Part shown: positions 22,957 to 31,843 of the stretch, one piece after another
How positions within the stretch are numbered: the stretch's first letter is position 1
Layout: each line of letters starts with the position of its first letter
NCBI GenBank assembly: GCA_030262725.1
Contig: JAJSZS010000001.1
Location: 62,001 to 126,000, forward strand
Length of the DNA stretch: 64,000 nucleotides
From: Candidatus Desulfofervidus auxilii
GTDB taxonomy: Bacteria > Desulfobacterota > Desulfofervidia > Desulfofervidales > Desulfofervidaceae
Reading direction: 5' to 3'
Notes under the pieces: generated by a model
The model's database searches: none
Seen by the model: only the letters and a program-made list of their open reading frames with translations
Told to the model about the DNA's origin: nothing
Position numbers and translations under genes: made by a program

Positions 22957-23594
22957 TGATAATTGATGAACTCCAACAAGCTCTTGAAGACATATATGGT
23001 ATTCGATTTCCAGCCAGGGCTAAAGATTATCTTATAAATCAGCAAATTTTAAAAATCTTGATAGAAAAAAATTTTATTGATGCTTCTTTTTTAAAGAAAA
23101 AAGGGGCATTATTTATTTATGAGGAAGATGATGGTGTAAGTCTTTCTCTTTATTTACATGAAAGATTATTTGATGGATTAGAAAAACCACTTTCATGGGG
23201 AAATTTGCAAAAATTTTGCACTATTGCTGAAGAAATAAGCCATTTTTGTCATTTTCTTTGGTTTTTTGAAATAGAACGTAAAACAACACAACTTGAGTTA
23301 GAGCTTTTAGGAGAAATAGATAAATATTTGTTAAGTTTTCTTTTTATGACTTTAAATAGAGAAAATCTTATTCAGCTTCGACAAAAAATTTTTGGCGATT
23401 TTCTTCCATTAAAAGAGATAACATCACAACAACGACAAAGATATTATGATTGTTATTGGTTAGCTTCAAAATACTGTCGTTATTTAGAAGAGAGATTTTT
23501 AAAAAAATTCCGAATAAATGCACTTTTTACAGAAATTAGATGTTTTCATTGTCTCTCTCCTCCAGAGAAGATAAGTGTTATTTTGCGGTGTTAA
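22956..23594 (+). CDS. Unknown protein, partner of the preceding gene
   Basis: The 212-residue product is soluble-looking, with an acidic N-terminal half and the segment AEEISHFCHFLWFFEIERK. No known domain is recognised. A few cysteines lie near the C-terminus (RCFHCLSPPEK, then a final Cys), where a C-x-x-C pair might bind metal. Translation is coupled to the upstream gene by an ATAATG overlap. It converges on the repeat-protein gene with a four-base overlap. Confidence 0.72.
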   Translation: MIIDELQQALEDIYGIRFPARAKDYLINQQILKILIEKNFIDASFLKKKGALFIYEEDDGVSLSLYLHERLFDGLEKPLSWGNLQKFCTIAEEISHFCHFLWFFEIERKTTQLELELLGEIDKYLLSFLFMTLNRENLIQLRQKIFGDFLPLKEITSQQRQRYYDCYWLASKYCRYLEERFLKKFRINALFTEIRCFHCLSPPEKISVILRC

Positions 23595-24877
23595 AATTTT
23601 AAAAAATAAAATAATTTTAAGTATTTTTTTTCTTCTGATTTGATTATTTGAATCATACCTAAAAATAACGAAAAACATTGTTTATTTTTCTGTTTTTCCC
23701 ATTTGAAAAGAGGAAAAAATTGATAAAATTCTTTTTCTTTTCCTTTTTTATGTTGATAAATACCCCAGAATAAACAAGTATAGATGCTTTTTTGAATTCT
23801 TTCAGAATAATATAGTCGTAAAAGTGGAGCAAGATTTCTTTCAAATCCTGGTTCTTCTACAGGCAATATGGCAGGGAAATAAGTTTTCATTTTATTTTTT
23901 TCTGATTTATAATAAAAAATAGGCCAAAATTTAATAAGTTTTAATATTATTTTGCCTTTAGTATAATGGCGTTCATATCTATTAACAAAAATAAAATAAT
24001 CAGTAATAATTTTTTTGTTTTTTTCATACTCTATCTGTCTTTTATAAAAAGGATAAGCTAAATAAAGTCTCTTAATGTCCTCTCCTTTTTCATATCGAAA
24101 AAGAGGTAAAATGTTTAAGGCAAAAAATTTATCACTTTTTGTCCAACCTATAAAAGGCCAAGGACAATCATAATGACGATAATCTTTATAACGATAAAAT
24201 TTGAAAAAAGGCCATAAAAATGTATAAGAATGACTTAGCGGTGTTTTTTCTGAGATATAAAAAGGAAAAATGGAGAAATATGTTTTAGGTTCTGAAGAAT
24301 TCAATTTAGTTTTTTGATAGATAAAAATAGGCCATAAAAAATAATATTTTTTAAATTCTTTCTTTTTAAAATCATAACCAAAAAAAGGCAAAAATTTAAA
24401 TGCACTTCTTCTTTCTCCTCGATGAATGGTAAAGAAAGGAAAAAGAAAGCGATAAGTTTTAAAATCTTCTTCCTGAGAATAAGTATATATGGGCCAAAGA
24501 AAGAAGAGGATTTTTTTCTTGCCAAATCGATGTTTAAACTGTCCATAAATTGGGAAAATACCTCCATATTTTTCTCCATTTTCTGTTTTACCCCAAAAAA
24601 TGAGAAAAAATTCATTATAATTATTGCTTTTTTCTATTAATGGAAAAACAGAAAGGTGTTTTCTTCTTTCGCTCTTTCTATATCTGATTAAAGGATAAAA
24701 GATATCTAAAGAAAAAAAATTTTTTGTTTTTTGGTAAGAGAAAAATGGACGCAAAATAAGTTCTGTGCTTTCAGGTTCATGAACATAAGAAAAAAATGGT
24801 TCAAAATAAATATTATTTGTTTCAGAAAAGACTTGTTTGGGTAAAATGATAATAAAACATAAAAAAATATATTTCAT
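23591..24877 (-). CDS. Secreted protein with about 15 short Pro-aromatic repeats
   Basis: The 428-residue product has a signal peptide (MKYIFLCFIIILPKQVFS). It then repeats a unit of roughly 20-30 residues built on [L/I/F]-[W/F/L/Y]-P-[I/F/L]-[F/Y/I]-x-[Y/F/x], for example LWPIYTYS, LFPFFTIH, FLPFFGYD, LWPIFIYQ, IFPFYISE, LWPFFKFY, FWPIFYYK and FFPLFKWE. Such repeats suggest successive beta-hairpins in the envelope. The start at 24877 falls one base after the mlaD stop. I do not know a named family; its place behind mlaE-mlaD suggests an envelope role. Confidence 0.72.
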   Translation of the reverse strand: MKYIFLCFIIILPKQVFSETNNIYFEPFFSYVHEPESTELILRPFFSYQKTKNFFSLDIFYPLIRYRKSERRKHLSVFPLIEKSNNYNEFFLIFWGKTENGEKYGGIFPIYGQFKHRFGKKKILFFLWPIYTYSQEEDFKTYRFLFPFFTIHRGERRSAFKFLPFFGYDFKKKEFKKYYFLWPIFIYQKTKLNSSEPKTYFSIFPFYISEKTPLSHSYTFLWPFFKFYRYKDYRHYDCPWPFIGWTKSDKFFALNILPLFRYEKGEDIKRLYLAYPFYKRQIEYEKNKKIITDYFIFVNRYERHYTKGKIILKLIKFWPIFYYKSEKNKMKTYFPAILPVEEPGFERNLAPLLRLYYSERIQKSIYTCLFWGIYQHKKGKEKEFYQFFPLFKWEKQKNKQCFSLFLGMIQIIKSEEKKYLKLFYFLKF

Positions 24878-24878
24878 T

Positions 24879-25883
24879 CTACTTAGCGACACCAATAGCT
24901 GTACCTAATACTGAAATAGGTGTTTGTTCTCTTACTACAGTGGAGGTTTCTCTAACATTTCTTAATGTTTCTTTAACTTCTTCATAAAGACTTTCATCAT
25001 TAACAAGCTTCCCCAATGTGCCTTCTCCTGCTTCAACTTTTTTTACAATACGATTTAAACGCTCAATAGCTTCCTTTGCCTGTTCATACATATTTTCATC
25101 TTTACATAATTTACCCAATGTTCCTTTACCTTCTTTGATATCTGCTAGTAATGTTTTTAAATCACTTACTGTTTCTTTTGCCTCTTGATAAAGGGTTTCA
25201 TCATTAATAAGTTTACCAAATGTCCCTTGTCCTTTTTCTATTTTTGCTATAATTTCGTTAAACCTTTGTGCAATATCTTTTATATCACTATAAAGTGCAT
25301 CATCATTAACAAGCTTACCTACTGTTCCTTCTCCTTTTCTTATTTTTTTAGAAATTTCTGCCATATGAGCTGTTGCTTTTTCTATATTTTTAGTAATCTT
25401 TTTCAAAGTTTCCTTTTCTGTACTTAAATAGTCATTAATCTGTTCAGTAACCTTATCTATCTTTTCTAAAACTTGATCAATATTTGTTACTGGAGAAGTA
25501 TCAAGAATTTTTCCTCCTGGCTTGATATACTTATCAGATTCTCCTTGAATAATTTCTACATATTTTGTACCTACAACACCTGTTCCACGCACTTTTGCCT
25601 TTGCATCTTTACTGATTTTTACATTAGGTTTAATTAACATTACTACCTTTGCTTTTCCATTTTCTAAGGAAATTCTTTTTACAGTTCCTATATCAACGCC
25701 TGCCATAACCACTGCGTTGTTAAGTTTTAATCCACTAACATCATCAAAAATTGCCAAAACTTCATAACCCTTCATAAATATAAGCTTTTTGTGTTTAGTA
25801 ATCTTTATTGTCATATAACCTAAGACCAACAAAGATGCTAATACAAACAATCCTACTTTAAAACTTAATGTAAAATTTTTCAT
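24879..25883 (-). CDS. mlaD: MCE/MlaD-family lipid transport protein
   Basis: The 334-residue substrate-binding component of an Mla-type phospholipid transporter, anchored by one N-terminal helix (VGLFVLASLLVLGYMTIKI). The MCE domain follows at about 38-115 (VLAIFDDVSGLKLNNAVVM; GVVGTKYVEI). Residues about 180-325 hold four copies of a unit like GEGTxGKLxxDExLYxxxK spaced about 40 residues apart. The gene lies nine bases after mlaE. No MlaF ATPase is in the cluster. Confidence 0.93.
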   Translation of the reverse strand: MKNFTLSFKVGLFVLASLLVLGYMTIKITKHKKLIFMKGYEVLAIFDDVSGLKLNNAVVMAGVDIGTVKRISLENGKAKVVMLIKPNVKISKDAKAKVRGTGVVGTKYVEIIQGESDKYIKPGGKILDTSPVTNIDQVLEKIDKVTEQINDYLSTEKETLKKITKNIEKATAHMAEISKKIRKGEGTVGKLVNDDALYSDIKDIAQRFNEIIAKIEKGQGTFGKLINDETLYQEAKETVSDLKTLLADIKEGKGTLGKLCKDENMYEQAKEAIERLNRIVKKVEAGEGTLGKLVNDESLYEEVKETLRNVRETSTVVREQTPISVLGTAIGVAK

Positions 25884-25892
25884 TTCATCCTC

Positions 25893-26666
25893 CTATTCCC
25901 AAAACACCAAATAATTAAATATAGTAGTAAATACATAATTATCAATTAAAATAGTAACCATAGAAATCACTACTGTTTTTGTAACAGCATTACCTACACC
26001 TTTTGCTCCTTTTTCTGCATAAAAGCCTTTATAACAAGCAATTGCTGGTATAAGAAAACCAAATGTCATTGCTCTTAATAATCCCCTTAAGATATCAGAA
26101 AATTCTACTACTTGGATAGTATTTTCAATATAGCTTCCTGCATTAACACCTAAAATCTTTGTAGAAGCTACATAGCCCATTAATACTCCAGATGCATCGC
26201 AAAATATTGTTAAAACAGGTAACATTACAATGCAGGCCAAAAATTTAGGTACTACAAGATAATGTATTGGGTCTATTGCCATAACTTCTAATGCATCTAT
26301 TTGTTCAGTAACTCGCATAGTGCCCAATTCAGCAGCATAGGCAGCTCCTACCTTTGCAGTTACCATAAAACCTGTAAGTACTGGAGCAAGTTGAGCTACA
26401 ACAGCCATAGCTACAGTTGAACCCAACCAATCCACTGCACCCAATTTCCGAAATCCAACATAACTACCCAAAGCTACTACCATACCTGCAAAAGCTCCAG
26501 TTACAAGGATTACAAAAAAGGATTGAATACCTACGAATTCCATCTCTTGTAATAAAAGTCTCCATCTAAAAGGAGAAGAAAATACATTTCTTATTATTTT
26601 AAAGAAAAAAAAGGTAAAATTACCCAATTCATTAATAAATTCAATCAGTATGTTTAAAAATCGCAT
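25893..26666 (-). CDS. mlaE: MlaE-family ABC transporter permease
   Basis: A 257-residue polytopic protein of the MlaE/YrbE family. Its signatures include GAFAGMVVALGSYVGFRKLGA, LGTMRVTEQIDALEVMAIDP and GAKGVGNAVTKTVVISM. It overlaps the end of the PBP1A gene by 13 bases and precedes mlaD, so wall and lipid-transport genes share a transcript. The ATP-binding partner is not here. Confidence 0.96.
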   Translation of the reverse strand: MRFLNILIEFINELGNFTFFFFKIIRNVFSSPFRWRLLLQEMEFVGIQSFFVILVTGAFAGMVVALGSYVGFRKLGAVDWLGSTVAMAVVAQLAPVLTGFMVTAKVGAAYAAELGTMRVTEQIDALEVMAIDPIHYLVVPKFLACIVMLPVLTIFCDASGVLMGYVASTKILGVNAGSYIENTIQVVEFSDILRGLLRAMTFGFLIPAIACYKGFYAEKGAKGVGNAVTKTVVISMVTILIDNYVFTTIFNYLVFWE

Positions 26667-28612
26667 TCTTTATAAATTATCTCAAGTATATCCTTTTTTT
26701 CTTTTAAATTAGGCAAGTTGCCCTTACGAAAGCATTCTATATGAGAGCCTATTTTAGCAAAAGTTACATTTGGTGGTATAGAAAATGGCTTTATAGGTAA
26801 TTCCTTTTCTACTTCTTTCATAAAATAGAGCCAAATTGGAGCAGCTGCCCTCCCGCCTGTTTCATGTTCTCCTAAGCTTTTTAAAGTGTCATAACCTATC
26901 CAAACACCAGTGACATAATAAGGAGTATAGCCAATAAACCATGCATCAGTATAATCATTAGTAGTACCTGTCTTTCCAGCTGCAGGTCTTTTGAATCTTC
27001 TTACTCTTCTACCTGTACCTTTTTTTATAACATCTGCAAGGATATTTGTAATAATATAAGCAGTATCTGCAGATATTACAGGTTGTGGTTGAGGTAAATT
27101 TTCTTCTAATATATCACCCTTTGAATCTATTATTTTAGTAATAGCTATAGGTCTTAAATATTGCCCTTGATTAGCAAATACAGCATAAGCAGTGGTAAGT
27201 TCAAGTAAAGATACACAATTGCTTCCTAAAGCCAGAGAAAGGTCAGGATTAAGAGGAGAAGTAATACCTAATCGTCTTGCATAACTAATAGCATATTTTA
27301 TTCCAATATTATTAAGTAGTCTTACAGTAACTGTATTTCGAGAATGGACAAGGGCTTCTCTTAAGGATGTTTTTCCATAAAATCGCCCCTCATAATTATG
27401 AGGACGCCAAACCTTTATACTTTTATCTTTTTCATTTTCTTCTACAAAAATAATTGGATAATCATATATAATTGATGCAGGTGTATAGCCTTTATCCAAA
27501 GCAGCAGCGTAGATAATAGGTTTAAAAGCAGAGCCAGGTTGGCGACATGCTTGAACAGCACGATTAAATTGACTTTTTTTAAAATCTTTCCCCCCAATCA
27601 TAACTTTTATAAAACCAGTATTGGTTTCTAGACATAATAATGCTCCTTCTGGATTTCCTTTTTCATCCAGATGTCTTTTTTTGAGTTCTTCAATTCCCCT
27701 TAATAAAGCCTTTTGAGCAAATTCATGCATATCAATGTTGGCAGTAGTATAGACAGAAAGACCACCTTGATAAGTAAGTTTATATCCATATTTTTTTATA
27801 AGATATTGCCGTATATATTCAAGAAAATAAGCACATGCAGGATAAGAATAATTTATCCTTTTTAATTTAAGAGGCATATTATATGCTATTTCTGCTTCTT
27901 CTTTTGAAATATAACCACAAGTAACCATTCTATTTAAAACATAATGTTGTCTTGCTTTAGCTTTGGATAAATTTTTATATGGTGAATAATAACCAGGCCC
28001 TTTGGGAAGTCCAGCAATTAAAGCTGCTTCTGCTAAATTCAATTCCCATACATGTTTGCCAAAATATGTTCTAGCAGCTGCTTCTACACCATAAGCACCA
28101 TGTCCAAAATAGATTTGATTTAAATAAATAGTTAAAATTTCATCTTTACTAAGGCGCTTTTCTAAAAGGTATGCCAACATAATTTCTCTTGCTTTACGGG
28201 AAATGGTGCGCTCATGTGAAAGTAAAAGAGATTTTACTGTTTGTTGTGTAATAGTGCTTCCTCCTTGTACAATAGCCATTGCTTTTATATCAGTAATAAG
28301 GGCTCTTAACATTCCCAACCAATCAAGTCCTTTATGTTCATAAAAACGCTCATCTTCTGCTGCAATAAAGGCTTTAATAAGATAAGGAGGTATTTGGTCA
28401 AGTGAGACAAAATAACGTCTTTCAGTAAAAAATTCCCCTAATACTTCGCCATTATCAGCATAAACTACTGTTGTTAAAGGGGGTTGATAATCTTCTAAGT
28501 GTTTTATATCTGGCAAAGAAAAAAACAAATAAGTACCATATCCAAGAATACCAAGAAAGGCAAGAATAATAAAAGAAGCTATTATAATAATGAAATATTT
28601 TAAAATACGCAT
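26654..28612 (-). CDS. mrcA: Penicillin-binding protein 1A, bifunctional
   Basis: A 652-residue class A PBP. It has one N-terminal membrane helix (YFIIIIASFIILAFLGILGY). The glycosyltransferase domain has EDERFYEHKGLDW, GGSTITQQTVKSL and LNQIYFGHGAYGVEAA. The transpeptidase domain has S-x-x-K in PGSAFKPI, S-R-N in HSRNTVTV and K-T-G in AGKTGTTNDYTDAW. The start at 28612 (MRILKYF) is chosen over 28627 because a -35/-10 pair ends six bases before it and the longer start would lie inside the promoter spacer. Confidence 0.96.
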   Translation of the reverse strand: MRILKYFIIIIASFIILAFLGILGYGTYLFFSLPDIKHLEDYQPPLTTVVYADNGEVLGEFFTERRYFVSLDQIPPYLIKAFIAAEDERFYEHKGLDWLGMLRALITDIKAMAIVQGGSTITQQTVKSLLLSHERTISRKAREIMLAYLLEKRLSKDEILTIYLNQIYFGHGAYGVEAAARTYFGKHVWELNLAEAALIAGLPKGPGYYSPYKNLSKAKARQHYVLNRMVTCGYISKEEAEIAYNMPLKLKRINYSYPACAYFLEYIRQYLIKKYGYKLTYQGGLSVYTTANIDMHEFAQKALLRGIEELKKRHLDEKGNPEGALLCLETNTGFIKVMIGGKDFKKSQFNRAVQACRQPGSAFKPIIYAAALDKGYTPASIIYDYPIIFVEENEKDKSIKVWRPHNYEGRFYGKTSLREALVHSRNTVTVRLLNNIGIKYAISYARRLGITSPLNPDLSLALGSNCVSLLELTTAYAVFANQGQYLRPIAITKIIDSKGDILEENLPQPQPVISADTAYIITNILADVIKKGTGRRVRRFKRPAAGKTGTTNDYTDAWFIGYTPYYVTGVWIGYDTLKSLGEHETGGRAAAPIWLYFMKEVEKELPIKPFSIPPNVTFAKIGSHIECFRKGNLPNLKEKKDILEIIYKECDF

Positions 28613-28618
28613 ATAATT

Positions 28619-28647
28619 AACATACATTGCTATATTACCTTTGACAA
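28619..28647 (-). promoter_or_regulatory. Promoter, predicted leaderless, for the PBP1A-mlaED operon
   Basis: On the minus strand: TTGTCA (28647-28642), a 17-base spacer, TATGTT (28624-28619), then six bases and ATG at 28612. Its -35 overlaps the -35 of the divergent ftsK promoter. Confidence 0.6.
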
Positions 28648-28669
28648 GGCTTTATAAGCATGGTATTTT
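28641..28669 (+). promoter_or_regulatory. Promoter, predicted leaderless, for ftsK-lolA
   Basis: TTGACA at 28641-28646, a 17-base spacer and TATTTT at 28664-28669. ATG at 28677 lies seven bases after the -10, at the likely first transcribed base. No Shine-Dalgarno is present. Confidence 0.62.
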
Positions 28670-28676
28670 TTGTGAT

Positions 28677-30590
28677 ATGAAAAGAAAGATATTTGCTTTA
28701 TTTCTTGTCATAATTAGTTTATTTTTATGCTTTATCTTAGTCAATTCAACTTTTGGTTTTAAATTAAAAAATATATTTGGTGAATCAATTTGGTTTTTAA
28801 TTATTGGTTTTTTTTATCTAGGTATTAATGCTTGGAGAAAAAACTCTATTTTTCACATATTTACAACATTAATAGGTATTTTTTGTTTATTAGTGGCATC
28901 TTCTACTATATTAGATTTTGTCTTTTCTTCTGGAGGAAAATTTGGTAGCTTCTGCCATAAATATTTAATATCTTATTTTCCAGCTTGGTCAGCATGGTTA
29001 ATAGAAATGGGTCTTTTTTTTATTGGTTTGTTTCTTATAGGAGAAAAAGCATCTTATGGTTTTGAAAAAATATCTATTTGGTTTAAACAAGCCTTTTCTT
29101 TAAAGATTAATCAAGAAAAAAAGGTTAAAACAAAACCTTCACATAAACCTCAAAAAGAAATAATAGTTTCTGAAAAAGGTTGGCAATTTCCTTCTTTAGA
29201 AATATTTATCCCTGGCGAAAAAAGGAAACAAATAGATAATACCTATTTTGAGACAACAGCTCGTTTACTTGAAGAAACTTTAAGAGACTTTGGAGTAGAA
29301 GGAAAAGTGGTGCGAGTTAATTCTGGTCCTGTAGTTACTATGTATGAATTTGAACCTGCTCCTGGAGTAAAAATTAGCCAAATTGCTTCTTTAGCTGACG
29401 ACCTTGCACTCAATTTAAAAGCAGGGAGTATAAGGGTAGTTGCTCCTATTCCTGGTAAGGCTGTGGTTGGTATTGAAGTGCCAAATGCTGAAAGAGAGAT
29501 AGTACGTCTTTATGATATTCTTTCATCAACAGCCTTTAAAAAAGCACAAGGTAAACTCATTCTTGCACTAGGTAAAGATATTTTTGGTGAACCTGTAGTA
29601 GCTGATTTGACTAAAATGCCTCATCTTCTTATTGCAGGTGCTACAGGAACAGGAAAAAGTGTATGTTTAAATGCACTTCTTTGTGGTTTTTTAGTCCGTT
29701 GTACACCAGATGAATTAAAACTCCTTTTAGTTGATCCCAAGCGTATTGAGCTTTCTTACTATAATGATATTCCTCATTTACTCTATCCAGTAATTACTGA
29801 TATGGAAGAAGCTACACAGGCATTAAAATGGGCAGTAAGGGAGATGGAAAGAAGATATGACCTTTTAGCAAGGATTGGAGCTAGAAATTTAGAAAATTAT
29901 AATAAAAAACGCCTTTCTCTTCCTTCAGAACAAAAGGAAATATATCCTCACTTGCCCTATCTTGTAATTGTCATAGATGAATTAGCAGATTTAATGGTAG
30001 TGGCTGCTAGAGAGGTTCAAACTTCCTTAGTTCGTTTAGCTCAAATGTCTAGGGCAGCAGGTGTACATCTTATCCTTGCTACTCAAAGACCCTCAGTAGA
30101 TGTTATTACTGGTGTTATAAAAGCAAATTTTCCTGCTCGTATTTCATTTCAAGTCTCTTCTAAAGTAGATTCAAGAACTATTTTAGATGCTACTGGAGCA
30201 GAGAGATTGCTTGGTATGGGAGATATGCTTTTTCTTCCTCCAGCTACTGCAAAACTTCAGCGTTTGCATGGTGCCTATATTTCTGAAGAAGAAATTAATT
30301 CTTTGGTAAATTTTTGGAAAACACAAGCAAAACCTGAATATATTCCTGCATTTTCAGAAGAAATAGAGACATATAGAATAGAAGATGATTTTGATGATGA
30401 AAAATATCGTGAAGCTGTAGAATTAGTTGTAAAAACAGGAAAGGCATCTATTTCTATGGTACAGCGCCATTTACGCATTGGTTATAATAGAGCAGCTAGA
30501 TTAATTGAGCGTATGGAAAAGGAAGGGATTGTTAGTCCATCTGATGGTATACGTCCTAGGCAAGTATTAATAAAGGGAATAAAAGAATGA
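28677..30590 (+). CDS. ftsK: DNA translocase FtsK/SpoIIIE
   Basis: A 637-residue septal motor that pumps chromosome ends during division. Four N-terminal hydrophobic helices lie within the first 145 residues, with a short linker. The motor domain has Walker [10 protein letters not shown] and Walker [13 protein letters not shown], followed by a C-terminal winged-helix gamma domain ([20 protein letters not shown]). A non-ATG start at 28641 would lie within the -35 box, so ATG 28677 is used. It overlaps lolA by an ATGA. Confidence 0.96.
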   Translation: MKRKIFALFLVIISLFLCFILVNSTFGFKLKNIFGESIWFLIIGFFYLGINAWRKNSIFHIFTTLIGIFCLLVASSTILDFVFSSGGKFGSFCHKYLISYFPAWSAWLIEMGLFFIGLFLIGEKASYGFEKISIWFKQAFSLKINQEKKVKTKPSHKPQKEIIVSEKGWQFPSLEIFIPGEKRKQIDNTYFETTARLLEETLRDFGVEGKVVRVNSGPVVTMYEFEPAPGVKISQIASLADDLALNLKAGSIRVVAPIPGKAVVGIEVPNAEREIVRLYDILSSTAFKKAQGKLILALGKDIFGEPVVADLTKMPHLLIAGATGTGKSVCLNALLCGFLVRCTPDELKLLLVDPKRIELSYYNDIPHLLYPVITDMEEATQALKWAVREMERRYDLLARIGARNLENYNKKRLSLPSEQKEIYPHLPYLVIVIDELADLMVVAAREVQTSLVRLAQMSRAAGVHLILATQRPSVDVITGVIKANFPARISFQVSSKVDSRTILDATGAERLLGMGDMLFLPPATAKLQRLHGAYISEEEINSLVNFWKTQAKPEYIPAFSEEIETYRIEDDFDDEKYREAVELVVKTGKASISMVQRHLRIGYNRAARLIERMEKEGIVSPSDGIRPRQVLIKGIKE

Positions 30591-31225
30591 GAAATCTTCT
30601 ATTATTTTTTCTTTTTGGAACGATAAATACTGTTTATGCCTTAGATGTAAATTTTATTTTAGAAAAGTTGCAAATAAGATGTAGAAGTTTGGAAAGCATT
30701 AAGGCTGAATTTATTCAAAAAACACAAGTTGTTACTGCTGGTCCAATAAAGATAAAAGAATTTGAGGGAATAATGTATCTAAAACGACCAAGCAAAATCC
30801 GTTGGGATTATTATAAACCATCAATATATCAAATTATCAGTGATGGAGAAAACATCTGGTTTTATGATGCAGAAGAAAAACAGGTAATGATAGGCAAATT
30901 AAAAACTTATATGGATAAACGTTTGCTTTTGTCATTATTCTTAAATATTAAAAATTTAAAAAAATTTTTTAAGATTGATTATGAAGAAAAAGATAAATTT
31001 TTTATTCTGACTTTAATTCCTTATCAATTAATACCTTCTTTAAAAGAAGCTCAAATTTGGATAAAAAAAGATAATTTTGAAATAAAACAAGTTGAAACAA
31101 AAGATTTTTATGGTAATAAAAACAAATTTCAATTTGTTAGTATATTTTTTAACCCAAATCTAGAAGACAAATTCTTTATATTTCAAACACCTAAAGGAAC
31201 AGAGATTATTCATTTACCAGATTAA
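30587..31225 (+). CDS. lolA: Outer-membrane lipoprotein carrier LolA-like protein
   Basis: The 212-residue periplasmic carrier has a signal peptide ([18 protein letters not shown]). Family features include [29 protein letters not shown] and [17 protein letters not shown]. It follows ftsK with a four-base start/stop overlap, as in many proteobacteria, and would carry lipoproteins from LolCDE to the outer membrane. Confidence 0.92.
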   Translation: MRNLLLFFLFGTINTVYALDVNFILEKLQIRCRSLESIKAEFIQKTQVVTAGPIKIKEFEGIMYLKRPSKIRWDYYKPSIYQIISDGENIWFYDAEEKQVMIGKLKTYMDKRLLLSLFLNIKNLKKFFKIDYEEKDKFFILTLIPYQLIPSLKEAQIWIKKDNFEIKQVETKDFYGNKNKFQFVSIFFNPNLEDKFFIFQTPKGTEIIHLPD

Positions 31226-31800
31226 GACTTATCTATATCTTCCAAAACCTCAATTTCTTCTTCAGAAGAAGACCCTTCTACTTCTTCTAATATTTCAATT
31301 CCTTCTATTTTTTCCTCAGGCATTTCTTCTTTTGCTTCTTTTTTAATTTCTTCTTCAGCACTTTCCATCTCTTTTAACTCTTCCTGTGCCTTTTCTAATT
31401 CAGCAAATATTGTATCTGCTTCTGGAGGTAAAAAAGAGCCTGTTTCTGATGTTTTCTCTCTTTCTGCAAATAAACTTTCTTCTATTTCTGGTTCAAGTTC
31501 CATTTCAACTATTTCTGCCTCTTCAGGTGGTGTTTCTTCAGCTTTTGTTCTTGTTAAAGGTTCAGGTTCAGGAGTAAATGTAGTTTCTAAAGGAGGTTCA
31601 ACTGGAGGGGGAGATATAGTTTCTTCTGTTGTGCTTTCTTGAGAGGCTACCTTTTCTAAAAGATCTTCAAGTAGATTTATCTCTTGAGGTTTAAAAGCAG
31701 TTATACCAAATTGTTCTTTTAGCTCTTTCCAATCCTGACCACATTTTGGACATGCATCTAAAAAATCAAAAGAATGAAATCCACATTTTGGACATCTCAT
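31222..31800 (-). CDS. Zinc-ribbon protein with long acidic tail
   Basis: The 192-residue product begins with a four-cysteine zinc ribbon (C3, C6, C17, C20: RCPKCGF and ACPKCGQDW). The rest is low-complexity and strongly acidic (Glu/Pro/Thr), probably disordered. There is no membrane segment. Its function is unknown; similar N-terminal ribbons followed by disorder occur in several deltaproteobacterial hypotheticals. It overlaps lolA by four bases convergently. Confidence 0.75.
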   Translation of the reverse strand: MRCPKCGFHSFDFLDACPKCGQDWKELKEQFGITAFKPQEINLLEDLLEKVASQESTTEETISPPPVEPPLETTFTPEPEPLTRTKAEETPPEEAEIVEMELEPEIEESLFAEREKTSETGSFLPPEADTIFAELEKAQEELKEMESAEEEIKKEAKEEMPEEKIEGIEILEEVEGSSSEEEIEVLEDIDKS

Positions 31801-31806
31801 ACTTTG

Positions 31807-31835
31807 CTTTTACCACATGCCTTTTAATAAAGCAA
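31807..31835 (-). promoter_or_regulatory. Promoter, predicted leaderless, for the zinc-ribbon gene
   Basis: Minus strand: TTGCTT (31835-31830), a 17-base spacer, TAAAAG (31812-31807), then six bases and ATG at 31800. Confidence 0.5.
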
Positions 31836-31843
31836 GCATAAAT

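Noticed and set aside
25000-25350. DNA tandem repeat or CRISPR-like array within mlaD
   Set aside because: The period comes from a protein repeat; the DNA copies have diverged and there are no spacers.
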